A stretch of DNA of 64,000 nucleotides from Cephalopachus bancanus (taxonomy: Eukaryota > Chordata > Mammalia > Primates > Tarsiidae): contig JAPVLO010000161.1 in assembly GCA_027257055.1 (NCBI GenBank), positions 4,294,501 through 4,358,500 of the forward strand, given 5' to 3'. The notes below the pieces were generated by a model. The model did not search any database. It was not told where the DNA came from and saw nothing but the letters and a program-made list of their open reading frames with translations. The translations under genes were made by a program, and so were the position numbers. Shown here in pieces: positions 23,049 to 34,850 of the stretch (its first letter is position 1; each line of letters starts with the position of its first letter).

Positions 23049-23310
23049 GCCGGGCTCAGTGGCTCAGCCTTAATCCCGCGCTTTGAGAGGCCAAGGTTTG
23101 AGACCCGCCTGGGCAACTTGGCGAGACCTCATCTCTATAATAAATCAAAAAATTAGCCGGGTGTGGTAGTGCGCACCTGTAGTTCTAGCTACTTGGAAGG
23201 CTGAGGCGGAAGGATCGCTGGAGCCCAGCAGGTCGAGGCTGCGGTGGCCGGGAGCACGCCACTGCACTCCAGTCTGGGCAACAGAGTGAGATTCCAACTC
23301 AAAAAATAAA
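23049..23310 (+). mobile_element. Alu (plus strand), lineage type, internal deletion
   Basis: Begins GGCCGGGCTCAGTGGCTCAG. The left arm lacks about 30 bases between 'gaggccaag' and 'gtttgagacccgcctgg'. Confidence 0.93.
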
Positions 23311-23312
23311 AC

Positions 23313-23453
23313 ATAAAATAAATAAAATAAAAATAGAGACAGAGGTCTCACAACCTTGCCCAGGTTGGTCTCGAATTCCTGGGCTCAAGCAATCCTCCCG
23401 CCTCAGTCTCCCAAAGTGCTGGATTACAGGCATAAGCCACCACGTCTGGCCTA
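23313..23453 (-). mobile_element. Alu left-monomer-like SINE (minus strand)
   Basis: Reverse complement of a single arm ('cttgcccaggttggtctcga' to 'aagccaccacgtctggcc'), head to tail against the preceding plus-strand Alu. Confidence 0.85.
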
Positions 23454-23894
23454 TTTTCTTATTTATTTAAGGGAATGGATGTCTTTTCCTATCCCCAAGA
23501 AGCTCAAATAACATTAAAAATTCTAAAAGCTTAAGCTAATGCTATGCAATGCCTGAATGCTAATGTTAGGAAGAATTTGGCAAATTAAATCCCAAAAGGA
23601 TGACACCATTAGCTTGGGTGTCTGAAAAGTTGCCTGAATTATAATGTCTGCTCCTCAGCCAGAAGACATTTCCCATTTCTCACCATATGTTCCACAGTCC
23701 GCTTATTTCCCCTTACGCCAGTCATTTCTCTTCAGAGTCCCGCCACACAGGCATGTCCCCAGTGGTTTCCTTACCTGCTGCTTCTTGGTGATGCTGGACT
23801 GTCCTCTGAATGGAGCTAGTTGGCCTGCAGGGTCACAGGAATGAATCTCACGACCCACTTGCAAATCAAACCACGCATAATAAACCGAATCTCT
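23454..23894. other. Sequence just beyond the proposed CALN1 3' end
   Basis: No repeat or gene recognised. Confidence 0.5.
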
Positions 23895-23915
23895 CGTCAA
23901 AAGAAAAAGAGAACT

Positions 23916-23921
23916 TTTATT
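23916..23921 (-). terminator. CALN1: Distal poly(A) signal AATAAA, likely CALN1 3' end
   Basis: Minus-strand AATAAA in the context GAAAATAAAAG, preceded by an AU-rich block and followed within 10-30 bases by a T-rich stretch (CTCTTTTTCTTTTG). Cleavage is expected near 23890-23905. It coincides with the boundary where recognisable repeats resume downstream. Confidence 0.7.
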
Positions 23922-23971
23922 TTCTCTATTGCATAAATAATGGTAAATTAGACTCTTTTATACAGATTATA

Positions 23972-23979
23972 TATTTACA
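23972..23979 (-). promoter_or_regulatory. Pumilio-type element TGTAAATA
   Basis: An exact match to UGUANAUA on the sense (minus) strand, about 50 bases before the distal poly(A) signal. PUM1 and PUM2 bind this motif in 3' UTRs of many neuronal mRNAs. Function here is inferred. Confidence 0.45.
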
Positions 23980-24107
23980 GACAAGTTTGGTTAAAGAAAA
24001 CATCTGGTAAATATGGCAGTCAGTTTTTCTTTATACACTAGGATAAGATATTAATAATATATACTTCATTTGATCAGTAAGTTGCATGCCAAGTTAATTT
24101 ATATTAA

Positions 24108-24115
24108 TATTTACA
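24108..24115 (-). promoter_or_regulatory. Second Pumilio-type element TGTAAATA
   Basis: A second exact UGUANAUA match on the sense strand, about 130 bases upstream of the first, in the same AU-rich block (about 23925-24135). Confidence 0.45.
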
Positions 24116-25143
24116 TTTTATATAAAGATTTCTTTTGACTAGTCTGCTGACTCTCTCATCACTGAATCACGAAAATCATCAACTAATACTGAATGGAGAA
24201 AGAAAAGGAATGTGAATGAGGTAAATGGGAAGGTTGTGATCCATGATTTCAGTCTCAGTGACCTGTTCTGTTTTGAGAACAGCCAAGCTCCAATGGTCCT
24301 GGCATCGTGATCCTCAGCTGTGCTTCTGTTGACACCCAGCACAGTGGGGCCAGGATGCCAGTCATTTACTACTGTGCTTTGAGGCAACTCTTGTCCCAAG
24401 TCTAATGACCTCTAGGATCACAGTGACCTCTCACCCCCACCCAACAGGTGACAATCTGCCAATCTACTGCCTGAACAGACTTTCTGGATCTTATTTCCTT
24501 CCAAGGGCACTGCCTTTGGGTAGTCCTTGGAGAAATAGTTTCTTCCTAGATTCAGAATTGGGGAAGTCAAAGCCCACTAATACGCCACTCAAGGACCCCT
24601 GAAAGCTGATTTTCAGGTAAGAAAGATCGAATATTCTTTCATTCCCTTGGAGAGAACTGAAAGACACTGGCTTGTGCAAATCTCTACCAGAAGCCAAGAG
24701 GGTCCTCTATTGGCCAATCTAGGTCTTTCCAGGAAGAACAACAGGACTTGCCACACACAAAAAAAATCACTGGGACATCAGTCTTCTTTAGGAAGAGGGT
24801 AAAAGAACTAGAACCTAGGATTTCATGTTGGCCTGGGGCAGAAGGGCCAGAGATTTTTGTGGGGCCTGCAGCTGCTCTCTTCCTGCCTGCTATCCCTGGT
24901 CATGATTGGGTCACATCTAAAGCACGTACCTGTGCTTTGCATCCCTCATTTAGCCATCTAAAGGTGATCACAGGCGGCTGGTCTCCCAGGGACTATTAAT
25001 CTAATTTCTGACAATCACCAGAGATCACGATTCTCTTCCTTCTGTGGTATTATGCATAATTACAAACTACTATCAACATATACCGGAACTGCTGTTGTAG
25101 TGGCCAGAAAAAAAAAGAAAAGAAATGACTGGAAATTGTGCTC

Positions 25144-25149
25144 TTTATT
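25144..25149 (-). terminator. CALN1: Middle candidate poly(A) signal AATAAA
   Basis: Minus-strand AATAAA in the context CTGAATAAAGAGC inside the proposed 3' UTR, followed by a GT-containing stretch. It would give a UTR of about 6.3 kb. The motif is common by chance. Confidence 0.3.
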
Positions 25150-25596
25150 CAGTTGCTTTCAGTAAGGCTTTCTCAGATGGAGAAACAAGCATCTTTTCTT
25201 AGAATTTGGTTTTGTTTCCTCTGACTTACTCATGAGTTCTGATTCACGTGGCCTGTGGTAAGGTGACTATATTCCTTTATCTTCACACTTGCTAAGTAAG
25301 ACAAAGACAGAAAGCCCATCTTTGATGCTCCCTTAAATCAGCAAGTCCTTAGGGAATAAACAAAACCTCTTGCCTGCAAGACATGACACGTTTGACATAA
25401 ACCAATTTGCGTTGTTTCATTTACAGACAACGGACATCAAAATAAATATTTTATCACAAATGCCTCTTGAGACTTGTGTTAAAAAAGAAAGCTTCCAGTC
25501 CCTAATGCAATTCATGAGGAAATAGGGACCCTCTCAGTAGCAAACATTTACTCTGACTTGTTTCAGACAAATAGAACGTCACAACGAGAGGGCTCT

Positions 25597-25647
25597 TCTA
25601 GTTTACATGTCCTCTGGCTTTTTCTAGTTTACGTTTCCTCTGGCTTT
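25597..25647. repeat. Imperfect 26-bp tandem duplication in the proposed 3' UTR
   Basis: The segment TCTAGTTTACATGTCCTCTG and its next few bases is repeated directly with two or three changes. Confidence 0.8.
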
Positions 25648-28600
25648 AGTGACGAGAAACCTGAGGCCAGGGAGAGAAGCCATTCAATATAATCTGACTT
25701 GTGGCTGGGAGAGTCCTACCTCTAGGGGCCTTCCCCAGCAGGTCGTGCCTATCACACTTCAAGTTCTCTGCTCTGTGCTCCCGGCCTCAGTTCCATGGGT
25801 CTGAGAGCCTTGTCCAGGCTTGACAGATGTCAACATCCTCTGAGGGAAGGCGAGCTACCAGCCTGCTCTGGAAATTCCCAGAGCACGTCATGTGGATCGG
25901 GTTGAGGGGCAGCCCCATGGCATTCAATCCCCTGCAGGCTCCCAAAGTAGGCCAGCTATCCAGGGAAGACATTCAGAGACCAGCATCTGCAGCCCTTTCA
26001 AAACTTCCTCTTTCTCAGGTCCAGGAATGGAGCCACGTCGCAGTCGAGTCTGGCCTTTCCTGGAATATTCTTTCCTCATTAGCCTGCTCGTCTATCCCAC
26101 TGGAAAATTCCAGCCTCTGTAGCCTCTTCACTTGGGCAACAACTTCTAACGGTGTGAGACACCCTGGTTTGAGAGCCAACCCATCACGCCTGAGGAAAAG
26201 AGGTGGATAAGGCCCTGCCCAGCTTGAGGGGTGCTCAACTGATCAACAATCCAATGGAAGGGCTGAGAGCTGGACAAGGTCTGTCAAGTTTCAGAGGACT
26301 GTCTTTGTGGGACTGGAAAAAACCTGATTCTTCGTGGTATACTTCAAGCCAACTGAATCAAATTAATTTTGCCCTGAAGACTTCTTGAGCATTATCACCA
26401 TGTCCCTTGAGACCATAGGAAGAGGGTCCCAAGCCAATATTAAGTAGAAACCATAGCTGTCAAAACGACCATGTGCATTAGCAATGACTGTAGAGAAATG
26501 CTTGGCTGGTTGGTGTACTTGACCTCATTCCTCCAAACCAAAGTCTATGACAAGGCCACAAAACTGAGGCAGTCCCCTGAGTGACTTCGTCCAAACAAGT
26601 ACGAAGTGAAGCGGAACAGTTCTGACCCTTAGATTATCATGGAGACCGGGTCTTTAAGAGGCAGCCCAAATCCTCCTCTATTTCAACAACACTTTAAATA
26701 ATTCGGATTGAAAACCCTAGCTGCTGCGTAATGCTTCTTTTCTATTTCAGATAGATTTTTCCCTTCTGGGGGAGTTGAGCAATCTGGTGGTAAAAGAAGA
26801 TCATTGAAGAGGCCAACGAGAAAGTTCTGATCTGAGGTCGTTTCAGACAGACGTTCTCCAGGGATTGCAGTCCTCCTGGACATACAACCAGTATATGCCG
26901 AAGTTTAATCTCAGTTCACCTGTACCATCACGGCATTATAGAAAAAGGGGCCCCTTTTTGTAGAGGGCTTCCGGACCCTTCCTGTATCTCGGTGGAACAG
27001 GGTGAAAAATATGATTCCTTTGAGCCTTCGGAGAAGCAGTCAGTGCAGTAAAATGAAACAGTCTGGTTTGAGGTCTCCGGTGGGGAGGAGCAGAGCTCAG
27101 CAACTTCCTCCAGGAGAGCGAGCGAGGGCACATGGACATGGGCTTCCACGGCATGCAGCCATGAGTCACCAGCCCCAACCCCAACCCAGGGAGCTGTCCT
27201 TGGTGGTCACACCTTTAATTTTCTGGCCATGCCCTCACAGGGTCCCAGAGAGACAGCTACCAATGAGACAGGTTAAGAGCAACGTGCAAAACTCTCTTTG
27301 ATTTATGACCTGAGTCTGGACTTAAGTCTAGTGGAGGCATTGGGAGGAAAAGATAAATTTTTCTCTCTCAGTTCCTAGATATATCACTTTATGATTCTGT
27401 GGGTGGGAAGTTGGGAGGGGCATTCTTGTCAAAACAAGCTGCCCGTCTTTCATAGGTTATTTTGGATAACCATAACATAGGGGACCATTTGTCTTGTGAA
27501 ATTTGAGACAGGAGTAGGTATCGAGAAAGAAGATTCCTAGTGCATATCTTGTTATCCACAAATAAAACACCTAGACATTTCTGAGACCACTGGCCTTGCC
27601 GAAGACCACATGTAAACCTCAGTTCACTGTAGTTCACATTCTAGCTTATGGGAGAACATCTCAACAGGGAAACCGATGCATTTAAAGACTGAAGGCTTAA
27701 AACACTGTTTGCCTTCCAAGATGATATTTCTGCCTATTTGCCCAGATTAAGGGGTCCTTGCTCTGGGCCCTGGAGGTGGGGCCAGGGGGAAGGTGTTAGG
27801 AGGATACCACCAGACTTGTAAGTAGTTCCTATTCTCCTGAGTAAATAGAAAGACATTCAAACACAAGAGGAAAAGGCAGAGAAACCACCCAGATTCTCTG
27901 AGGGTAATTACCTCTCCCAGCAGGATATGGATACAGGGAGTCAGGTTGCAATCAGGCAGAAATGTAGTGTTCTTTAAGAAAATGTTCCCTATTTTTGTGT
28001 GCCTTGGCAAACTCAGGGTGGAATGCAAGGGTTGCCATGGCAATATCCCTTTTTTTTTTTTTAACAGATTGGTCACGTGGAAACCACACACATTCTGGAA
28101 GTCACTGCTAATAGTTCCAATGCTGGGTCCTGTTTAGGGGTTCTGTCTGCATCTGGAATGGGGAGAGACAGCTTCTTTGGGGGTGAAGGGGGCAAGTGTC
28201 CACTCCTTTTTCTCTCCCAAGTAAAATGCCTCCCTGATCATCACTCATGTTGTCTGGGGGACACTTGCTCTTGCAGCAAGAATGGGCCAAACTGGGCTCA
28301 CCACTACTCAGTCACCCCACGACTGGCAGCCCAGGACACTGGTTCCTAAGTCTATTAGCAGGGAGGACAGAGTAAGGGTTGAGCTCCTCCCTCACAGTTC
28401 CTGCAAAGATCACTTCCAGTTGGGGTCACATGGCACTCCTTGGGCATGGGAGACCAGGACCATCTGCAACCTCAGCCATGAGCATCATAGCCACTGTGAT
28501 ATGGATGTTGACTGGTATAGGATTTGTGTAAACAGGGCTGGGTGTCAGCAGCCTGACAAGGAAGCTTTCCATCTACCCAAGACAGACCATCCAAGTGGCT

Positions 28601-31160
28601 AGGCTGTAAGTCACAGGGACAAACTCTGAGTTCTACAAAGTCTAAGGAATACCACTTGCTCTGTGCTATCTCCACACACTGTGTCCTTCAGGCCCTGGGT
28701 GCCACATGGGAGGTTGCTGAGGTAGGAGGTTAACACCTAGGCTGTAAAAGAGAATTCTGTGGTCTCCTCCTTGCCCTCTTTCCCTTGCAACACCCAGAGG
28801 GATGCATTCTCCTAGATTTTTACCTGGGTAGGTTAGGCTTGCTTCCAGGTCACTGGGAGAGAGGAAGGGGGTGATCTTTAGGGAAGGGATGCTGCAGGTT
28901 TTATGGGAAACAGGCTGTTGGTGTCCCTCCAGAACTCCTTTGCATCCCACCCCTGCACAATGGCTAATTTCTCTGCTCTCCTGATCAGATCTAACCCCTA
29001 CATCCTCCGGTCTCCGTTCTCCAGTGGGAAGCAGAAGAACTCGTAGAAAAGCAGCCTTTGAAGAAGTACTCATTTTTCTGCCATGAAGACCAGCCTCAGC
29101 TACAGCATTGCAATCCCCTTTCACGGGGCAGGGGTCTTTTACGAATTGTCCCTGGGGTTTCTACCCAGTTTACTCACGGTCCTGCACCCATCTCCAGCAG
29201 GATATGGTTTAGTGGTTTTGGGGTCAGTGAAAAATAGGGAAACATGTCCCTGCAAGATCCGTTATGCCCTCCCATCCACATCTAGCAGGAAGAGGGTAAA
29301 TTGCCCTGGGCAGAAAGTAAGGATGAAGTTGTCCAACGTATGAGTATTCTGCATTTGGACCTGTTCTAATTTAGAATTTCGATCCTAAGGAGACTATGGT
29401 GAATCAGCCAAGGGGAGAGACAGAAGGAGGAGGCATGCGGAGTACACGGTGGCAGGGCAAGTAAAGGGGAAAAGACAGGCTGCTGCCTTCCTTGGCCTGG
29501 CCTGGGTGGAATGGACTCCAGGAGGTTTTACCGAGGGACTCTCAATCCCCTGGGCTGTTGGGAGCTCACATCTGTTCCCTCCTCCATACTATGGCTCAAA
29601 CCCTAGTTTCACTTGTGCTCAACAGGAATATTCACACTCTCCCACAGAGGGAGAGTTTCTACAGCTGCCCCCAGGCTGTTGCTGGGAGCACTTGCAGAGG
29701 TGAATTAGAAGACCCTAATCAGAGACCTTGGGTGCTCCGAGTCTGAGAAGGCAGTAGGGAGAAAAGACGGGCTTCAGGAGCACACACTGCATCAAAAAGC
29801 CTACTTACTCACTGCCTGGAGACAGCAAAGATTCTGGTGCCTCAATACTGGAAGAAAGCGGGAAAGCACATAGCTTTAGGATGCCATCAAAAGAAACAGG
29901 AGCAAGATGATGCCGATACAGAAAGAAAGGCCTGAGCTTGGAAAAGTACAAAGGGACATTTACATCTAGAGATTATTGGCTAATCTGACTCCACAAGCTT
30001 GAATTAATAGTAGTGGCTGATATGACATCTAGGAAAAGTCAGGAAGTGACACAGACTTGAAAGGGTGTTGAACAGGGACCACTGGATTCAGTTCCCTTCC
30101 CCAACAGAAATATTCCGCAGGCAGGAGTAAATTACCTGTCCTGTTGGCTAAACTCGTTAACATCTTTCTCCTGTCCCCCTCTCTCTCGTGAAATGAGTCA
30201 TTTGCGGAATCTGAATGCCAGAAGATATTATGTAAAATACAGTAGTTTGAGCTTTCCATCTTTCCGCTTTGGATTGGATTTCTCTTTTTAGCTGAGGAAG
30301 TCTAACTAACAGAGCAAACTCTAAGATGAGGGCAAGGTAAGATGCACGAGAATGTAACTTACAAAGCGGCCTGGCATAGAGATATGGCGGGCCTCTGTGC
30401 CTCTAGATGGCTGGTGTGGGTGCCAGTACCCCACCACCAGTCTCGGCCCCCTTCTCCCCCAACCTGCCTCACCCCCTGCCCCGAACCAGCAGGGGTGAGT
30501 GTGGGAGGGAGGACGAGGTTATATTAGGTGTAAGCGATCAGGGAAAAAATGATATCACACATGAAGAAGCCAAATATATACGTCTGTCTATGTGGCTATG
30601 TTATAGAGATGCCCACAGTTATGCTTGCTTTTTTATCTCTAGTGGCAGCACAGGCGGCAAAGCTGGGAGGAAGGCTCTCTGCAGGTTCCAAAATGCTGGT
30701 GCGGGATGGGCTCAAGGAACAGAAAGCCAAGCGCCGACGGAAACCGAGAGCGCCCCAACTTTACCAACGGGAGTCCTGTAGAAAAGGCAGTAAGAACGGA
30801 AGCGGTGGGGGTGCGGCTGCAGACTGTCTGGGGCGGCACCCCGCTTAATGGCTTTCCCCTCGTGCCTTGGGGGGGGCGGGTCTCCACTGGGTGGAGGAAG
30901 GAAGCCAGGGCGAGATGGAAAGACCCCTCTTTTGTGGTAACCCAGAAGTCAGCCTCTAGAAACCGAGGGTTGACCTCAGCCGGGAGTCTCCTGTTGACTC
31001 CTGGGTGGAAAGAATGGGGCGTGGAGGTGACTGCGCGTTCACGCCTCTCTCGTGCTCTCTCACCATGACACCTGGATGGCCGTTGGAATTCCGAGATGAA
31101 GATGACGGTTTTCTCTAGTTACTACGGATGGTGGAAGCAAGAATTTAGAACTCCTGGCTA

Positions 31161-31166
31161 TTTATT
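31161..31166 (-). terminator. CALN1: Proximal candidate poly(A) signal AATAAA for CALN1
   Basis: Minus-strand AATAAA in GCAATAAATAG, about 235 bases past the CALN1 stop, with a U-rich stretch just upstream and a pyrimidine-rich stretch downstream. It would give a short 3' UTR. Use is not shown by sequence alone. Confidence 0.45.
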
Positions 31167-31397
31167 GCATTAGGAAACAAAACCATTAAAGCATTGAAGA
31201 CAGCCCTTTTGTGTCCCTGCCAGAAAAGATGAAGGTGATGTGCAACCCCAGTTGCGCTCAACCTCGGGTTCTTTACCGAAAGTTCCACCACCTGCGTAGT
31301 CCGCGGTCCACAGGTCCCTGTCTGCGTCGTGGAGGAAGTCTGCCCGCAGGGCATGCGCATGCGCGGTGAGCTGCAACACAGTGGCTGGCGGGGGCTG

Positions 31398-31525
31398 CTA
31401 CTCCATGCCGCTCCGGAGGATCTGGTTGGCCGCGATCAGCATCACGCTGATGATGAAGGCCATGGCGAAGGCGCATATGAGGCTCTTCCGGACGCAAGTC
31501 TGTCTGTTCTGTTTCTGGGAATGCA
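31398..31525 (-). CDS. CALN1: CALN1 terminal coding exon (C-terminal membrane anchor and stop)
   Basis: The first two bases complete a Val codon begun in the previous exon. Then come 41 codons, HSQKQNRQTCVRKSLICAFA through to NQILRSGME, and a TAG stop at 31398-31400. A hydrophobic helix of about 21 residues (SLICAFAMAFIISVMLIAAN) lies next to the C-terminus and is preceded by basic residues (KQNR, VRK). This is the calneuron tail anchor, which in the family is inserted post-translationally and holds the protein in Golgi and vesicle membranes with the EF-hands in the cytosol. The acceptor on the minus strand reads CCTCTAG|TGCATT and follows a very long C-rich tract. Together with the 44130-44286 exon it gives the last 94 residues in frame. 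No disabling change is seen. Confidence 0.95.
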
Positions 31526-31612
31526 CTAGAGGTGGGGTGTGGGGGTGGGCGGAGGCATAGGGCAAGGACGGGTGGGGGGGTAGGGGAGGTGGGAGGGTGG
31601 GGAAGGGAAGAG
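31526..31612 (-). promoter_or_regulatory. CALN1: 3' splice site and extended C-rich polypyrimidine tract of the last CALN1 intron
   Basis: Read on the minus strand, the 85 or so bases before the acceptor CTAG are almost all C and T, with C dominating. Most introns have U-rich tracts, so this one is atypical. The plus strand of the same segment is G-rich, with repeated runs of three to seven G. Confidence 0.8.
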
Positions 31613-32046
31613 AGAAACAGCACAGTGAGATAGGTTGCACCTCTTCCTCCACACGCCAGGAGCGAGTCCTGCAGGATGAGACTGGTCCAGTCACGTCGAC
31701 AGGCACTTAGGGACCGCTGTTTCCAAGAGTGCACGTGGCACCTTCTATGACTAAAACCATGACTGATGGGTATTCAGAGGAGGGCATACGCTTCCTGAAA
31801 TAATAGGGCTTGAGTGAGTTTCAGAGCCAGAAAATATGGAACATTCCAGAGTGAGTTTCACAAAAAAGCATCATCCAGTCATTGCTATGTCTACTGCAGC
31901 TGACTCAGACACAGTGAAGTCTGGAGACACCTTTGTGCTTGACCGGGAGCGTCTTACCTTTCCTGGAACTATTCTTAGGAGGTGGCTAGTTAAAATGGCT
32001 CTGAATGACTTCTGGCATTATTTCGCATAAACACACAGTGTTTGTA

Positions 32047-32515
32047 GAGTGGGGTCCCTGGAAAGCACCATCCCCATCATTGGAGTTTGTTAAAAATACA
32101 GATTCTTAGCCAGGCTCGGTGGCTCAGCGTGTAATCCCGTGCCCTTGGGAGGCTGAGGTGAGTGGACTGCCTGAGCCCGCGGGTTCGAGACCCGACTGGG
32201 CAACTTGGCGAGACCTCATCTCTACAATAAATCAAAAATCAGCCGGGCGTGGTAGCATGCGCCTGTAGTTCCAGCTATTTGGAAGGCTGAGGCGGAAGGA
32301 TCGCTGGAGCCCAGCAGGTCGAGGCTGCGGTGGCCGGGAGCGGCCACTGCACTCCAGTCTGGGCGACAGAGTGAGACTACAACTAAAAAAAAATACAGAT
32401 TCTTGGCCAGGCTCCACCCTACATCTCCTGAATCAGAGGCTTGGGAGTAGGACCCAGTGATCTGTTCTAACAAGCCCTCCACATGATCTTGGATGCTGCT
32501 GAAGTTTGAGAAGCG
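32047..32515 (+). mobile_element. MER5-type element split by an Alu
   Basis: 'gtggggtccctggaaagcac' at the left and 'atgctgctgaagtttgagaa' at the right are MER5-like. An Alu occupies 32106-32391. Confidence 0.75.
32106..32391 (+). mobile_element. Alu (plus strand) inserted in MER5, B box intact
   Basis: Target-site duplication AAAATACAGATTCTT on both sides. B box GGTTCGAGACC at 32182-32192. Confidence 0.95.
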
Positions 32516-32807
32516 GGGACCAGGTGCTCTGTGGACAGCACCAGTGTGAAGACAGGGAGGCACAAAACCTTCACAGATATTCCAGAGACAGGATGTCCTG
32601 CCCCCAGATACTGTGGCCCCAGGGATCTGACCTTGGGTCTGGGAGTTTTGTTCTCTCTCTCAATCTTTCTGTTGTGCCAGGTCTTGCACTCTTATTTTTA
32701 AAAAGCTTAGCAGGAACCATGTGTAGGTCTTAACCAAAAGGCATTAATTTGTGGATTACAAATATGGACCAGAAACAGGGAACTGGAAATAACAAGAAAG
32801 AAAAGTA

Positions 32808-33218
<411 letters not shown>

Positions 33219-33334
33219 TTAATGAAGTGGGCAGCAGTGGCACATAGTTCCCCACTTAGCTTACAGAACGTATCTGTGCCTTGGAGGAGGGCGAGAAGCC
33301 ACCCACCCCAGAGCTACTCACTAGCACAGCAGCA

Positions 33335-33480
33335 CCAGTGCCAGCTGGGGGTTTGATACAAATGGGATTCTCAGCCTCATTGCAGAATTACTGAATCAGA
33401 TCCTGGTGGAGGACAGGAATTTGTGTTTTAATAAGCTCTGCAGGTGATTGGGCCCCACATCCAGAGTTTTTGATTCAGTT
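33335..33480 (+). mobile_element. MER5-like DNA transposon fragment
   Basis: 'gaattactgaatcagatcct' and 'ttttaataagctctgcaggt' resemble MER5 text. Diverged. Confidence 0.5.
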
Positions 33481-33518
33481 GGCCTGATGGAGTTGCTGGG
33501 GGCAGGAGGATGCGAGGG

Positions 33519-33551
33519 AGGGTGTGTGTGTGTGTGTGTGCGCGCGCGCGC
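33519..33551. repeat. (TG)n(CG)n alternating repeat
   Basis: About ten TG units followed by CGCGCGCGCGC, a purine-pyrimidine alternation able to form Z-DNA. Confidence 0.9.
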
Positions 33552-34689
33552 TGGGGACATTGGTCTGGGGAGTTGAGGAAGATGTTTCTTGAGATAGCCG
33601 TTAAAGTAGACCTGCGTGGCAAAATAAAAAGGTCAAAGTGGTGCCCTCATGCCTTTAAAGAACATAAAAATCATTCGGTCCCAAGTAGCTCCCTCCCTTG
33701 ACATCCAGTGGCTCCTTCAAACCCCTAGAAGTAACAGGGAAGAAGTAGGAAGCTGGACATGTTTCCAAAGGCAAACAGAACTTTCCCTGAGAGAAGGGGC
33801 AGCGGGGGCTTGCCAAGGGAGCTCTAAAAATGACACTGAGCAGGACGGTTTCTCCAGCAGGCCACGCTTCACAGACGCCTGTACCGCCCAGCCACAACCC
33901 CTGCTTTCTCCCCAGTGCAGGACTTGTTGATTCTTCCTGCCATCATCTCTTAGGTCTTGCCTTGTTATCTTTAATCCTGCTGGATCCACTGGACTTCTGT
34001 TTACCCTCGGCTGATTTAAAGCATTTGTGGCTCAGCTCTCTGCTTGCTGATTAGTTGTGGTTCTTGGAAGCTTACACTCCTCACCTGGAGGAAGAAAATA
34101 TCCTTGGTATGGAGATGTGCTGCTCTCAGGAGTAGGCAAATGTGAAAAGATGCCAACTCCCAGGAAGGAAAAAGGAGGTGGTGTTTAAGAAGGAGAGGAC
34201 CAAAGCAGAAAATAAGAAGAGATGTGGAAGTAGCGTATCATGACACTTTCTGGCTAATTTATTCTGGGCATCTTTTCAGCACAGAAATGCTTCTGAAAGC
34301 AGTCCTATACCACTGCTTCCGGAGGGCCCATGGAAAGCTTCAAGAAGAGAAAAACTGTATGATTGGGCTGAGGAAGAAAGTTTTTGCTGCAGCCCTTCTT
34401 TGTGAAAGTTTCTCAGAAACACAGTTACAGGCAACAGGATTATTCCCCCAGAAAAGTGGCTGCTACTTTGATCTAAAAATCCTTCAAAGCCGTGGGAAGG
34501 GAGAGATAAGGAATGAGGAAGTACGGGGAGAATCTAGACCAATGTCTTGTAAGCAGAGGGAAGCTTCTAGCTCATTATTTGGTCATGTAGCTCTGGAACA
34601 GATTTTAATTTGAGTTTGTCATGCAGATCCTGTACCTTGAGAAGAATCATTTTATGCCCAGTTCTGGCATCGCCATACATTGTGTGACT
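33552..34689. other. Intronic, nothing recognised
   Basis: No named repeat or exon seen. Confidence 0.5.
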
Positions 34690-34850
34690 AAGCAAAGAGT
34701 AATGACTTCTGAGTCAGGCCAAAACTTGAATCATGATTAACCCACATATCTGAGCAAACGAATTTCCCTGGGCCTTAATTTCCTCATCTATAAAATGGGG
34801 ATAATAAGATCTACCTCACTGTGAGGATTAAGGGCATAGGAAGGTACCAC
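34690..34850 (+). repeat. MIR SINE
   Basis: 'ccttaatttcctcatctata' followed by 'aaatggggataataag' is the MIR core and 3' part. Confidence 0.8.

Larger units (their letters stand above)
23895..31397 (-). other. CALN1: Proposed CALN1 3' untranslated region (about 7.5 kb)
   Basis: This runs from the CALN1 stop codon to a strong poly(A) signal at 23916-23921. What I see is 7.5 kb without a recognisable SINE, LINE, LTR or DNA transposon, although Alus and L1s are dense on both sides. The distal end is AU-rich. The contrast, with the in-frame terminal exon immediately upstream, suggests one long 3' UTR under constraint. That it is transcribed as a single unit is inference; only RNA data would show it. 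Open frames inside it are short and share no recognisable domain. Confidence 0.7.

Noticed and set aside
31329..31560. Plus-strand frames opposite the CALN1 terminal exon
   Set aside because: Antisense shadows of the real exon.
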